Source of the DNA: Deltaproteobacteria bacterium
GTDB lineage: Bacteria > Desulfobacterota > Dissulfuribacteria > Dissulfuribacterales > UBA3076
DNA: 9,820 nucleotides
Assembly (NCBI GenBank): GCA_030618205.1
Contig: JAUXDR010000017.1
Coordinates: 1-9,820, forward strand
Direction of reading: 5' to 3'
Under the pieces are notes generated by a model, which saw nothing but the letters and a program-made list of their open reading frames with translations, was not told the origin of the DNA and did no database searches. The position numbers and the translations under genes are program-made. The stretch's first letter is position 1. Every line of letters begins with the position of its first letter. Positions 1 through 5,708 of the stretch are shown one piece after another.

Positions 1-788
1 CCTCTGTCTGGGAACCTCTTATAGAGCATTTAATAAAGGATGGAGAGGACGAGGCGACAATTCGCAGCATATTTACCAGACGCGAAGTTCAATTTAATCC
101 AAGGGTTATGCCCCGCAAGCTTTCTCACAAGGAGAGTAAACTTGATTACAGTAAGTTCCTCAGGCCTGAACGCCTCTCAAGGGCCAGTGCTTTTTTGGAT
201 ACGCATAAAGAATTACTAATCCGGATAGAAGGTGAATACGGTGTACCCAAGGAAATAAAAGTTGCAATTCTCCTTGTGGAGACAGACCTTGGCCGTTACC
301 TGGGTCCTGATCGCGCCTTTAATATATTGGCGAGCATGGCGTTAGCAACTGATATGGATCGTGTAAAACCCTGGCTTCCCCCTGAACTGCTTGAATCTAC
401 CGAAAGAGAACGCGTGGAAAAGAAACTCAAAGATAAATCTCAGTGGGCCTATGAGGAACTCAGGGCACTTCTTATCTATTCCGAGCAAAACAAAATAGAC
501 CCCCTGGAAATCAAGGGCTCAATCTTCGGGGCCATAGGGCTGTGCCAGTTCATGCCTTCAAACGCCCTTCGCTTTGGAATCGACCATGACCACGACGGCA
601 AGATAGACCTGTTCTCAAAACCCGATGCACTAGCCAGTATGGCAAATTATATAAGAAACTACGGATGGAAAGACAATCTCAGCCGCAAGGAGCAGGAAGC
701 AGTCATCCTCAGATATAACTACAGCCGCCCATACGCAAGGACTGTACTTGATGTAGCAGAAAAGCTTTCAGGCAGTATAAACGAATGA
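1..788 (+). CDS. Lytic murein transglycosylase, MltB-like (5'-truncated by the window edge)
   Basis: Cleaves the MurNAc-GlcNAc bond of peptidoglycan with formation of 1,6-anhydroMurNAc; family members act in the periplasm, often as lipoproteins. The frame is open from base 3, so the ATG at 108 is an internal Met: the 35 residues before it (beginning SVWEPLIEHLIKDG) fit the family's N-terminal part. The visible 261 residues show the MltB/SLT_2 pattern: catalytic Glu in AILLVETDLGRYLG (visible residue 93), the GAIGLCQFMPS motif (about 176-186), an Asp-rich DHDHDGKIDLF stretch like the calcium loop of MltB (about 194-204), and the YNYSRPYARTVL motif near the C-terminus. The signal peptide or lipobox, if any, lies outside the window. 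The gene converges on nrdG and the two ends overlap by 21 bp, leaving no room for a terminator between them. Family call is firm; the exact paralogue (MltB versus a related SLT_2 protein) is not resolved. Confidence 0.9.
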   Translation, partial: SVWEPLIEHLIKDGEDEATIRSIFTRREVQFNPRVMPRKLSHKESKLDYSKFLRPERLSRASAFLDTHKELLIRIEGEYGVPKEIKVAILLVETDLGRYLGPDRAFNILASMALATDMDRVKPWLPPELLESTERERVEKKLKDKSQWAYEELRALLIYSEQNKIDPLEIKGSIFGAIGLCQFMPSNALRFGIDHDHDGKIDLFSKPDALASMANYIRNYGWKDNLSRKEQEAVILRYNYSRPYARTVLDVAEKLSGSINE

Positions 789-1418
789 TAGCCGTTCACT
801 AACAGCAGCCCGAAGCACAGGGTCAAGGGCGTTCTCAGGCCGGAACTCCTGAAGACGATGTCTTGACCCGTACGGCACCATCGCCTGGATTGCCTGCAAA
901 TCGTCCTCAGATAACAGCGGCTCCACCACTGTTGTCCGAAACTCATGGTCAATACCACTCAGGGCAATCAGCGCGATACTTTCTTCCAGTTGCTCTTTAG
1001 GTGCGCATACACCTGTCAGGCGGTCATAAAGCGCAAACGGGGCCTTGATGTCCATGGCAATGAAGTCCACCAGGCCTTCCATAAGCAACTCGGCCAGAGC
1101 TTCCGGACGGCTGCCATTTGTATCTAATTTGATCTGGTAACCCATGGACCTGACACGATGAAAAAACACAGAAAGATCGGGCTGCAGCGTTGGCTCCCCG
1201 CCACTGACGACCACACTATTTAGTTGTGTGCGCCGCTTTTCCAGAAACAGAAAGACCTCCTCCAGCGGAATCAGCGCACTGGTCGGTGGGTCCATGGGAA
1301 TCAAAGAGCCGTTGTGGCAATATGGACAGCGGAAATTACAGCCCTGCGTGAAAACTACTGCTGCCACACGGCCTGGAAAATCGCTGAGGCTGAATGAGTT
1401 TAAACCGCCGATTCGCAC
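768..1418 (-). CDS. nrdG: Anaerobic ribonucleoside-triphosphate reductase activating protein (radical SAM)
   Basis: Radical-SAM activase that uses a [4Fe-4S] cluster and S-adenosylmethionine to install the glycyl radical on NrdD. The 216-residue protein has the cluster motif CNFRCPYC (Cys27, Cys31, Cys34) after FTQG, the SAM-contacting GGEP at 73-76, and the LDTNG strand at 98-102. It starts MRIGGLNSFSLSDFPG, a beginning typical of this subfamily. The start codon is GTG (1416-1418), two bases after the nrdD stop. The Shine-Dalgarno AGGGGAG (1424-1430) is made from the last two nrdD codons, so translation is probably coupled to nrdD. PflA-type activases look similar, but the position behind nrdD decides the call. 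The 3' end overlaps the transglycosylase gene by 21 bp on the other strand. Confidence 0.95.
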   Translation of the reverse strand: MRIGGLNSFSLSDFPGRVAAVVFTQGCNFRCPYCHNGSLIPMDPPTSALIPLEEVFLFLEKRRTQLNSVVVSGGEPTLQPDLSVFFHRVRSMGYQIKLDTNGSRPEALAELLMEGLVDFIAMDIKAPFALYDRLTGVCAPKEQLEESIALIALSGIDHEFRTTVVEPLLSEDDLQAIQAMVPYGSRHRLQEFRPENALDPVLRAAVSERLSFVYTA

Positions 1419-1420
1419 GA

Positions 1421-3562
1421 TTACTCCCCTAGCTGATAATAATTACGCAATGCAAATTCAGCCTGCTTGCCCTCGTTCCACTGCCCGACCGGCCGAAGGT
1501 ACCCGACGACACGGGAATAGACCTCTGTTTCCTCACCACACTCCGGGCAGCAGTGTTGCTCACCCCGTAGGTAGCCGTGGGTGGGGCAGACTGAAAATGT
1601 AGGCGTAAGAGTGAAATAAGGCAGGCGGTAATTTTCGCAGACCTTGCGAACAAATGCCTTTACGGCCTGCGGGTCGGCTGCGGCTTCTCCGAGGAAGATA
1701 TGCAGGACCGTCCCCCCAGTATATCTTGCCTGCAACTCGTCCTGCAGATCGAGTACCTGGAAAATGTCCTCAGTATAGTTGACCGGCAGTTGTGTTGAGT
1801 TGGTGTAAAAAGGTTTCGAGCCGTTTTCCCCCTCATTGGCGCTACGGATATCAGGATAACGCTCCTTGTCCAGCTTTGCAAAACGATAGGCAGCACCCTC
1901 TGCAGGAGTCGCCTCCAGGTTATAATAATACCCTGTCTCTTCCTGAAACTGGCTGAGTTTTTCCCGCATGAAATCAAGCACCCTTATGGCAAAGGCTGCA
2001 CCTTCTGTTGCACCGATGTCGCAGCCGAGCATATTGAGGCAGGCCTCGTTCATGCCTGTCAAACCGATGGTCGAAAAATGGTTGTACCAGTATTGGCCAT
2101 GATTCTGCTTGACATTGCGCAGATAAAATTTCGTATAGGGATAGAGGCTCTTGTCTGTAAAATTCTCCAGCACCTTGCGCTTGGTCTCAAGGCTTGTCCG
2201 AGAAATCTCCATCAGCCGTTCAAGACGCCTGAAGAAATCGTCTTCGTCAGTGGCCAGGTAGCCAAGGCGCGTCATGTTAATTGTCACCACGCCGATAGAC
2301 CCTGTCAATGGATTGGCACCGAATAACCCGCCGCCGCGCCTTTCAAGGGAACGCAGGTCCAGCCGCAGGCGGCAGCACATGGACCTGGCATCATCAGGCG
2401 ACATGTCTGAATTCACGTAGTTTGCAAAATAGGGAATGCCGTATTTTGCTGTGACTTCCCACAGCCTCTCCAGGCCCGGTGCCTCCCAATCGAAGTCCGG
2501 ATCAATGTTATACGTAGGTATGGGGAAGGTGAAGACCCGGTCTCTCGCATCGCCCTCTGCCAACACTTCAAGAAATGCGCGATTGAACATGATCATTTCG
2601 TGCTGAAAATCCGCATAGGTCTCTTTTTGTAGTTCACCTCCGATGATGACATTTTCTTGGGCCAGCGTGACCGGCGGCTGTACGTCCAACGTAACGTTGG
2701 TAAAAGGAGTCTGGAAACCTACCCGCGTAGGCACATTTACGTTAAAAACAAATTCCTGCAGTGCCTGCTTGACCTCTTTGTATTTAAGGCCGTCAAAACG
2801 GATGAAAGGAGCCAGAAGAGTGTCAAAGCTTGAAAAGGCCTGTGCTCCAGCGGCCTCACCCTGCAATGTGTAAAAGAAATTAATGATCTGTCCGAGCGCA
2901 GTCCTGAAGTGTCGTGCAGGGCTGCTTTCCGCCTTGCCGGGGGCCCCTCTGAAACCGAAGCGCAGCAGGTCCTGAAGGTCCCACCCCACACAGTACACTG
3001 ACAACAGACCCAGGTCGTGGATATGAACTGCGGCGGATGTGTGCGCTTCGCGAACCTCCGGAGTGTAAATCTTGTTGAGCCAGTAAGTCTTGCTGACCTC
3101 GCTTGAGATATAGTTGTTAAGTCCCTGTAAGGAATAGGCCATGTTGCTGTTTTCCCGGACCTTCCAGTCCAGACGTTCCAGATAGCGCTCTATCAGGTCA
3201 AGGTCGGCCTTCTTGACCATCTCCCGGATGCCCGCATGCCGATCTCGATATAGAATATAGGCCTTTGCCGTCCTCTTAAACGGCGAGGCCAACAGCACCT
3301 CTTCCACCATGTCCTGAATTTCTTCAACCGTTGGCACAGTATCCAGAAACACCGTCTGAGCAAGGCTTATGACCCGGATTGTGAGCCGTCGGGCAGTATC
3401 CTCTTTGAATTCACCAGTGGCTCTACCTGCCTTCAGTATGGCAGAGGTAATCTTTGATGACTCAAACGGCACCTGACGCTGGTCACGTTTTCGGATCCGG
3501 GTTAGGCCGATATACTCTGTAATGCTGACTGCCTGTTGGGGAAGCTCAACAACAGTTGTCAT
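1421..3562 (-). CDS. nrdD: Class III (anaerobic) ribonucleoside-triphosphate reductase
   Basis: Cytoplasmic glycyl-radical enzyme that reduces ribonucleoside triphosphates to dNTPs without oxygen. The 713 residues contain an ATP-cone allosteric domain (about 20-115), then the catalytic barrel. Likely active-site cysteines are Cys191 (in VYCVGWDL) and Cys397 (in MCCRL, aligned with the MGCR motif of other NrdD proteins). The C-terminal zinc site is the CPTHGY...HCCPECG segment (Cys659, Cys671, Cys672, Cys675; which four ligands bind is not certain). The glycyl-radical loop SRVVGYLRPVGQWN places the radical on Gly687. There is no Met just ahead of this loop where E. coli NrdD has Met672, the residue tied to formate use. 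This points to a thiol-reductant (NrdD2/NrdD3-like) type. The ATG at 3560-3562 has Shine-Dalgarno GAGAGGA eight bases upstream. The gene is first in an operon with nrdG and sits behind a tandem NrdR-type operator. Confidence 0.96.
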   Translation of the reverse strand: MTTVVELPQQAVSITEYIGLTRIRKRDQRQVPFESSKITSAILKAGRATGEFKEDTARRLTIRVISLAQTVFLDTVPTVEEIQDMVEEVLLASPFKRTAKAYILYRDRHAGIREMVKKADLDLIERYLERLDWKVRENSNMAYSLQGLNNYISSEVSKTYWLNKIYTPEVREAHTSAAVHIHDLGLLSVYCVGWDLQDLLRFGFRGAPGKAESSPARHFRTALGQIINFFYTLQGEAAGAQAFSSFDTLLAPFIRFDGLKYKEVKQALQEFVFNVNVPTRVGFQTPFTNVTLDVQPPVTLAQENVIIGGELQKETYADFQHEMIMFNRAFLEVLAEGDARDRVFTFPIPTYNIDPDFDWEAPGLERLWEVTAKYGIPYFANYVNSDMSPDDARSMCCRLRLDLRSLERRGGGLFGANPLTGSIGVVTINMTRLGYLATDEDDFFRRLERLMEISRTSLETKRKVLENFTDKSLYPYTKFYLRNVKQNHGQYWYNHFSTIGLTGMNEACLNMLGCDIGATEGAAFAIRVLDFMREKLSQFQEETGYYYNLEATPAEGAAYRFAKLDKERYPDIRSANEGENGSKPFYTNSTQLPVNYTEDIFQVLDLQDELQARYTGGTVLHIFLGEAAADPQAVKAFVRKVCENYRLPYFTLTPTFSVCPTHGYLRGEQHCCPECGEETEVYSRVVGYLRPVGQWNEGKQAEFALRNYYQLGE
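1424..1430 (-). promoter_or_regulatory. nrdG ribosome binding site within the end of nrdD
   Basis: On the minus strand the sequence AGGGGAG ends five bases before the GTG at 1418. It comprises the final Gly-Glu codons of nrdD plus the preceding base. This fixes the nrdG start at the GTG and suggests translational coupling of the two proteins. Confidence 0.75.
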
Positions 3563-3636
3563 GGTCTATTTCCTCTCAAAGGGATTGATATTCTTAACAA
3601 AGGCCTTTCTTGAACTCCGCATTCTGTACTACATAA

Positions 3637-3652
3637 CTCCAACATATTGAGG
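3637..3652. promoter_or_regulatory. NrdR box 2 (downstream operator of nrdD)
   Basis: The core CAACATATTG matches the NrdR-box core CwAtATaTwG at 9 of 10 positions. The outer three bases on each side match poorly. It lies exactly 31 bp from the second, better box, with a 15-bp linker, the spacing known for tandem NrdR operators. Relative to the proposed nrdD start of transcription it lies a little downstream. On its own it would be weak; the pairing supports it. Confidence 0.65.
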
Positions 3653-3667
3653 ATGTTCAAACATAAA

Positions 3668-3683
3668 TCACAAGATATAGTGG
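3668..3683. promoter_or_regulatory. NrdR box 1 (overlaps the nrdD -10)
   Basis: TCACAAGATATAGTGG matches the known 16-bp NrdR consensus acaCwAtATaTwGtgt at about 13 positions, with 9 of 10 in the core. It covers the proposed -10 of the nrdD promoter, so bound NrdR (the ATP-cone, zinc-ribbon repressor of ribonucleotide reductase genes) would block transcription. The nrdR gene itself is not in the window. Confidence 0.75.
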
Positions 3684-3700
3684 TTTTATCGGACTGTCAA
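3672..3700 (-). promoter_or_regulatory. Sigma70-type promoter of nrdD-nrdG
   Basis: On the minus strand a perfect -35 TTGACA (3695-3700) is followed by a 17-bp spacer and a -10 of TATCTT (3672-3677, 4 of 6). Transcription would begin near 3665, giving a leader of about 100 nt before the nrdD ATG at 3562. NrdR box 1 overlaps the -10. Confidence 0.65.
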
Positions 3701-3750
3701 GCATTAGACTTTAAAAAAAATCCGAACCCCGGGACCCAGGCTTTGGAATA

Positions 3751-3760
3751 CCCCGCGGGG
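3751..3760. repeat. 10-bp GC palindrome in the divergent spacer
   Basis: CCCCGCGGGG is a perfect palindrome inside a GC-rich patch (about 3723-3763) in an otherwise AT-rich spacer. It has no loop and no T-run, so it is not a convincing terminator. It lies upstream of both divergent promoters; its role is unknown. Confidence 0.4.
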
Positions 3761-3802
3761 GCGTCATCTCTTGACAGCCAGGAAATATTATGAAAAAAGT
3801 GT

Positions 3803-3814
3803 TGCAAATTTGCA
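3803..3814. repeat. 12-bp palindrome overlapping the -35 of the penicillin-binding protein promoter
   Basis: TGCAAATTTGCA is a perfect 12-bp palindrome and its right end overlaps the proposed -35 at 3811-3816. This is a plausible operator position for a dimeric regulator, but I do not recognise the regulator. Confidence 0.4.
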
Positions 3815-3839
3815 CAAAATCAGGTTGATAAACTATAAT
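3811..3839 (+). promoter_or_regulatory. Sigma70-type promoter for the penicillin-binding protein gene
   Basis: A perfect -10 TATAAT (3834-3839) has TGCACA (4 of 6 to TTGACA) 17 bp upstream. It reads toward the gene at 3977 and would give a leader of about 130 nt that contains a long inverted repeat. Confidence 0.5.
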
Positions 3840-3887
3840 TTATCTGCACAGTGAAAGCCAAAGGGCAGTCGGGTATTGCCTAAGTTG

Positions 3888-3948
3888 AGCGATTAGCTGT
3901 CTTGTCAGGGCGGCAGACCGATAATCATTAAACTAATAGCTAATCGCT
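3888..3948. repeat. Inverted repeat in the leader of the penicillin-binding protein gene
   Basis: AGCGATTAGCT (3888-3898) and AGCTAATCGCT (3938-3948) are exact 11-bp inverted repeats separated by 39 bases. Further related pieces (GCTAAT, GCTAAAGGCTAACCGCT) continue to about 3961. If transcribed from the promoter above, the arms could pair just upstream of the start codon. It may also be a dispersed low-complexity intergenic repeat. Confidence 0.55.
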
Positions 3949-3976
3949 AAAGGCTAACCGCTCATTCTAGATATAA

Positions 3977-5392
3977 ATGATACCCAAAAGACCAAAAATA
4001 TACCAAACCAACTTCAAAGGATCGAACTGGAGAAACTATCAGAGAAAACTGAAAAGGACCGCCGCAATAAATAAATTTATCAAAAACATCCCTAAATACT
4101 CTGCAGTCCTTCTCATTGTGCTTATTTTTGTTTGCGGAATAATCAGTGGTCTTCTTGGCGGAATTGCATGTCATCATACACAGACACTTAATAGTAACAC
4201 ACAAGATAACAAAGCTGATATCCATCACAGTCAAAAGAAATTAATAACCAAAAGGGATGTTCAGTCCCTGATTAACAGTGAATCCTTTGTAAATATCAAG
4301 GAAAAGGGTTTTGGTTTTGTTTTCAATGAACAAAATTTCAGAGTTGACACGAGTCTTGATGTTCCCCTGCAGCAATTCCTGCTGGACAATTTGGATCAAT
4401 CCACAGCTCGATACATCGGAATTGTGGCCCTGGATCCAACTACAGGCAGAATATTATCAATGGTGAGTTTTGATAAAACAAACCAGCATAACAACCCATG
4501 TATCGACAACAAATTTCCTGCTGCCAGTATTTTTAAAATAGTTACTGCTGCTGCGGCTATTGAAAAATGTGATTTTAATTCAGGCTCCATACTTAAATAC
4601 AATGGCGGAAAATACACATTATACAAATCCCAGCTTAAAAAGCGGACAAACAGATACACCAACAGGATAACATTCAGGGACTCATTCGCTCAGTCCGTTA
4701 ATCCCGTGTTTGGAAAAATCGGTTCGCTTTATCTTGGTAAAACCGTTTTAGAAAACTATGCTGAAGCCTTTGGATTCAACCAAAATATTGATTTTGAAAT
4801 TCCAGTTCCTCCAAGTTCTATTTATTTATCTGATGAACCTTATCAGTGGGCTGAAATTGCCTGCGGATTCAACCACGAAACCACATTATCTCCCCTCCAC
4901 GGGGCATTGATAACATCGGCAATTCTCAACCAGGGCAGGCTGGTAGAACCCACAATTGTCGATCAGATAACTGATGAAACCGGACAGGTCATTTACCGCA
5001 GCCATTTGATCACCCTTAACCAGGCTATTACACCCAAGTCGGCAGAGGTTATTAATAATCTCATGGAGGCCACAATAAAATCCGGCACTTGCAGAAAGGC
5101 TTTCAGGGGTTACCAAAAAGACCAAATCCTTTCCAAGCTCAACATTGGCGGCAAAAGCGGCTCCATTGACAACAAAGCACATGATGTCCGCTATGACTGG
5201 TTTGTGGGATTTGCCGAGGAAAAAGATGGACATGAAAAGCTTGTCATATCAGTTATTGTAGCCCATGAAAAATATATAGGCACAAGAGCAAGTCATTATG
5301 CACGTATTGCAATAAAACAATATTTCCGTAATTGTTTTGCAAAAAAAGATGAAAAAGCGCCTTTTAAAACAGCCTTTGGGATTGTTGATTGA
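3977..5392 (+). CDS. Penicillin-binding protein, monofunctional transpeptidase with one membrane anchor
   Basis: Probably a peptidoglycan D,D-transpeptidase (crosslinking enzyme) facing the periplasm. The 471-residue protein has a basic N-terminus (1-40), one hydrophobic membrane segment (about 41-63), a short linker, and a penicillin-binding transpeptidase domain. The three active-site motifs are present: SIFK (Ser184 nucleophile, Lys187), SVN (240-242), and KSG (393-395, where most family members have KTG). The ALDPTTGRILSMVS strand at 151-164 is typical. There is no glycosyltransferase domain and no room for the large dimerisation module of FtsI or PBP2, so it resembles small PbpA-like proteins more than the standard class B enzymes. 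The ATG at 3977 has no clear Shine-Dalgarno, but no other Met occurs in frame until residue 162, well past the membrane segment. The gene is AT-rich compared with nrdD. Confidence 0.85.
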   Translation: MIPKRPKIYQTNFKGSNWRNYQRKLKRTAAINKFIKNIPKYSAVLLIVLIFVCGIISGLLGGIACHHTQTLNSNTQDNKADIHHSQKKLITKRDVQSLINSESFVNIKEKGFGFVFNEQNFRVDTSLDVPLQQFLLDNLDQSTARYIGIVALDPTTGRILSMVSFDKTNQHNNPCIDNKFPAASIFKIVTAAAAIEKCDFNSGSILKYNGGKYTLYKSQLKKRTNRYTNRITFRDSFAQSVNPVFGKIGSLYLGKTVLENYAEAFGFNQNIDFEIPVPPSSIYLSDEPYQWAEIACGFNHETTLSPLHGALITSAILNQGRLVEPTIVDQITDETGQVIYRSHLITLNQAITPKSAEVINNLMEATIKSGTCRKAFRGYQKDQILSKLNIGGKSGSIDNKAHDVRYDWFVGFAEEKDGHEKLVISVIVAHEKYIGTRASHYARIAIKQYFRNCFAKKDEKAPFKTAFGIVD

Positions 5393-5428
5393 TGATTTGT
5401 GAAAATCGCCTTTGGAGTTGACGATTGA
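5357..5428 (+). repeat. Diverged tandem copy of the end of the penicillin-binding protein gene
   Basis: The last 36 bases of the gene (5357-5392) and the next 36 (5393-5428) align without gaps in the same codon frame, with about 23 identities concentrated in the last 27 bases. The best part is GCCTTTGG...GATTGA in both. The first copy ends KTAFGIVD-stop; the second reads KIAFGVDD-stop. A TGA directly follows the real TGA. Confidence 0.45.
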
Positions 5429-5533
5429 CTATTCCAGCAATTTTCAATCATCAAGATAGTACCTCCTTATGATACCTCTACCGATTAATCAAACGTATCA
5501 ACTCTACTGAAAAAAAATTGGGATTTCTTCACC

Positions 5534-5563
5534 CTCGCAGATGAAAATTTCGTGTCTGGCGAG
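5534..5563. repeat. Hairpin-forming sequence in the spacer
   Basis: CTCGCAGA (5534-5541) pairs with TCTGGCGAG (5555-5563) with one bulged G, leaving a 13-nt loop. It is not followed by T residues. It overlaps the first unit of the direct repeat at 5547-5585. Confidence 0.4.
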
Positions 5564-5585
5564 CCCTTGCATTTTGTGTGCTGGC
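5547..5585 (+). repeat. Imperfect direct repeat in the spacer
   Basis: ATTTCGTGTCTGGC (5547-5560) and ATTTTGTGTGCTGGC (5571-5585) differ by one substitution and one inserted base. The units lie 24 bp apart. Function unknown; they may be part of a dispersed intergenic element. Confidence 0.4.
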
Positions 5586-5639
5586 CATTATTATCTCATG
5601 GCTTTTCATGAAAGAAATAGGCATTAATAAAGATGTTCT

Positions 5640-5668
5640 TTGACAATGTGAGAAATATATATTGAAAT
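5640..5668 (+). promoter_or_regulatory. Possible promoter of the fur-feoA / feoA / feoB operon
   Basis: A perfect -35 TTGACA (5640-5645) has TGAAAT (4 of 6 to TATAAT) after 17 bp at 5663-5668. The spacer holds the palindrome AATATATATT (5654-5663). I could not find a convincing 19-bp Fur box of the E. coli type here. The -10 is weak. Confidence 0.35.
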
Positions 5669-5708
5669 GCAGAAAATGTCTCAACAAATTTTTAAATAAG
5701 GGATCTTC

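Larger units (their letters stand above)
5393..5708. other. Gene-free spacer between the penicillin-binding protein gene and the iron operon
   Basis: I see no credible gene here. It contains the duplicated gene tail (to 5428), a sequence ATTTTCAATCATCAA (5440-5454) that can pair imperfectly with GATGATTTGTGAAAAT (5391-5406), a hairpin at 5534-5563, a short direct repeat at 5547-5585, a TTTCATGAAA palindrome (5604-5613), and a possible promoter at 5640-5668. No clear hairpin followed by a T-run was found. Confidence 0.6.

Noticed and set aside
1429..1977. Two minus-strand frames of 74 and 105 codons.
   Set aside because: They are other-frame shadows of nrdD, which reads through intact with the zinc and glycyl-radical motifs in this very part.
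3723..3763. GC-rich patch with CCCCGCGGGG, considered as a terminator.
   Set aside because: The palindrome has no loop, no T-run follows on either strand, and it lies between divergent genes where a terminator is not expected.
3771..3776. Plus-strand TTGACA as the -35 of the penicillin-binding protein gene.
   Set aside because: The sequence 17 bp downstream (AAAAAG) is not a -10; the TATAAT at 3834 is much too far away to pair with it.
3790..3828. A 12-codon frame (MKKVLQICTKSG) with an AGGAA sequence five bases upstream, a possible leader peptide.
   Set aside because: No promoter is visible ahead of it, the likely promoter for the next gene lies within and after it, and it has no attenuator-like features. 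A chance short frame is more likely.
5440..5708. Search for a standard Fur box upstream of the iron operon.
   Set aside because: No 19-bp match to GATAATGATAATCATTATC or a good 7-1-7 match was found by eye; AATATATATT and TTTCATGAAA are palindromes but not convincing Fur sites.
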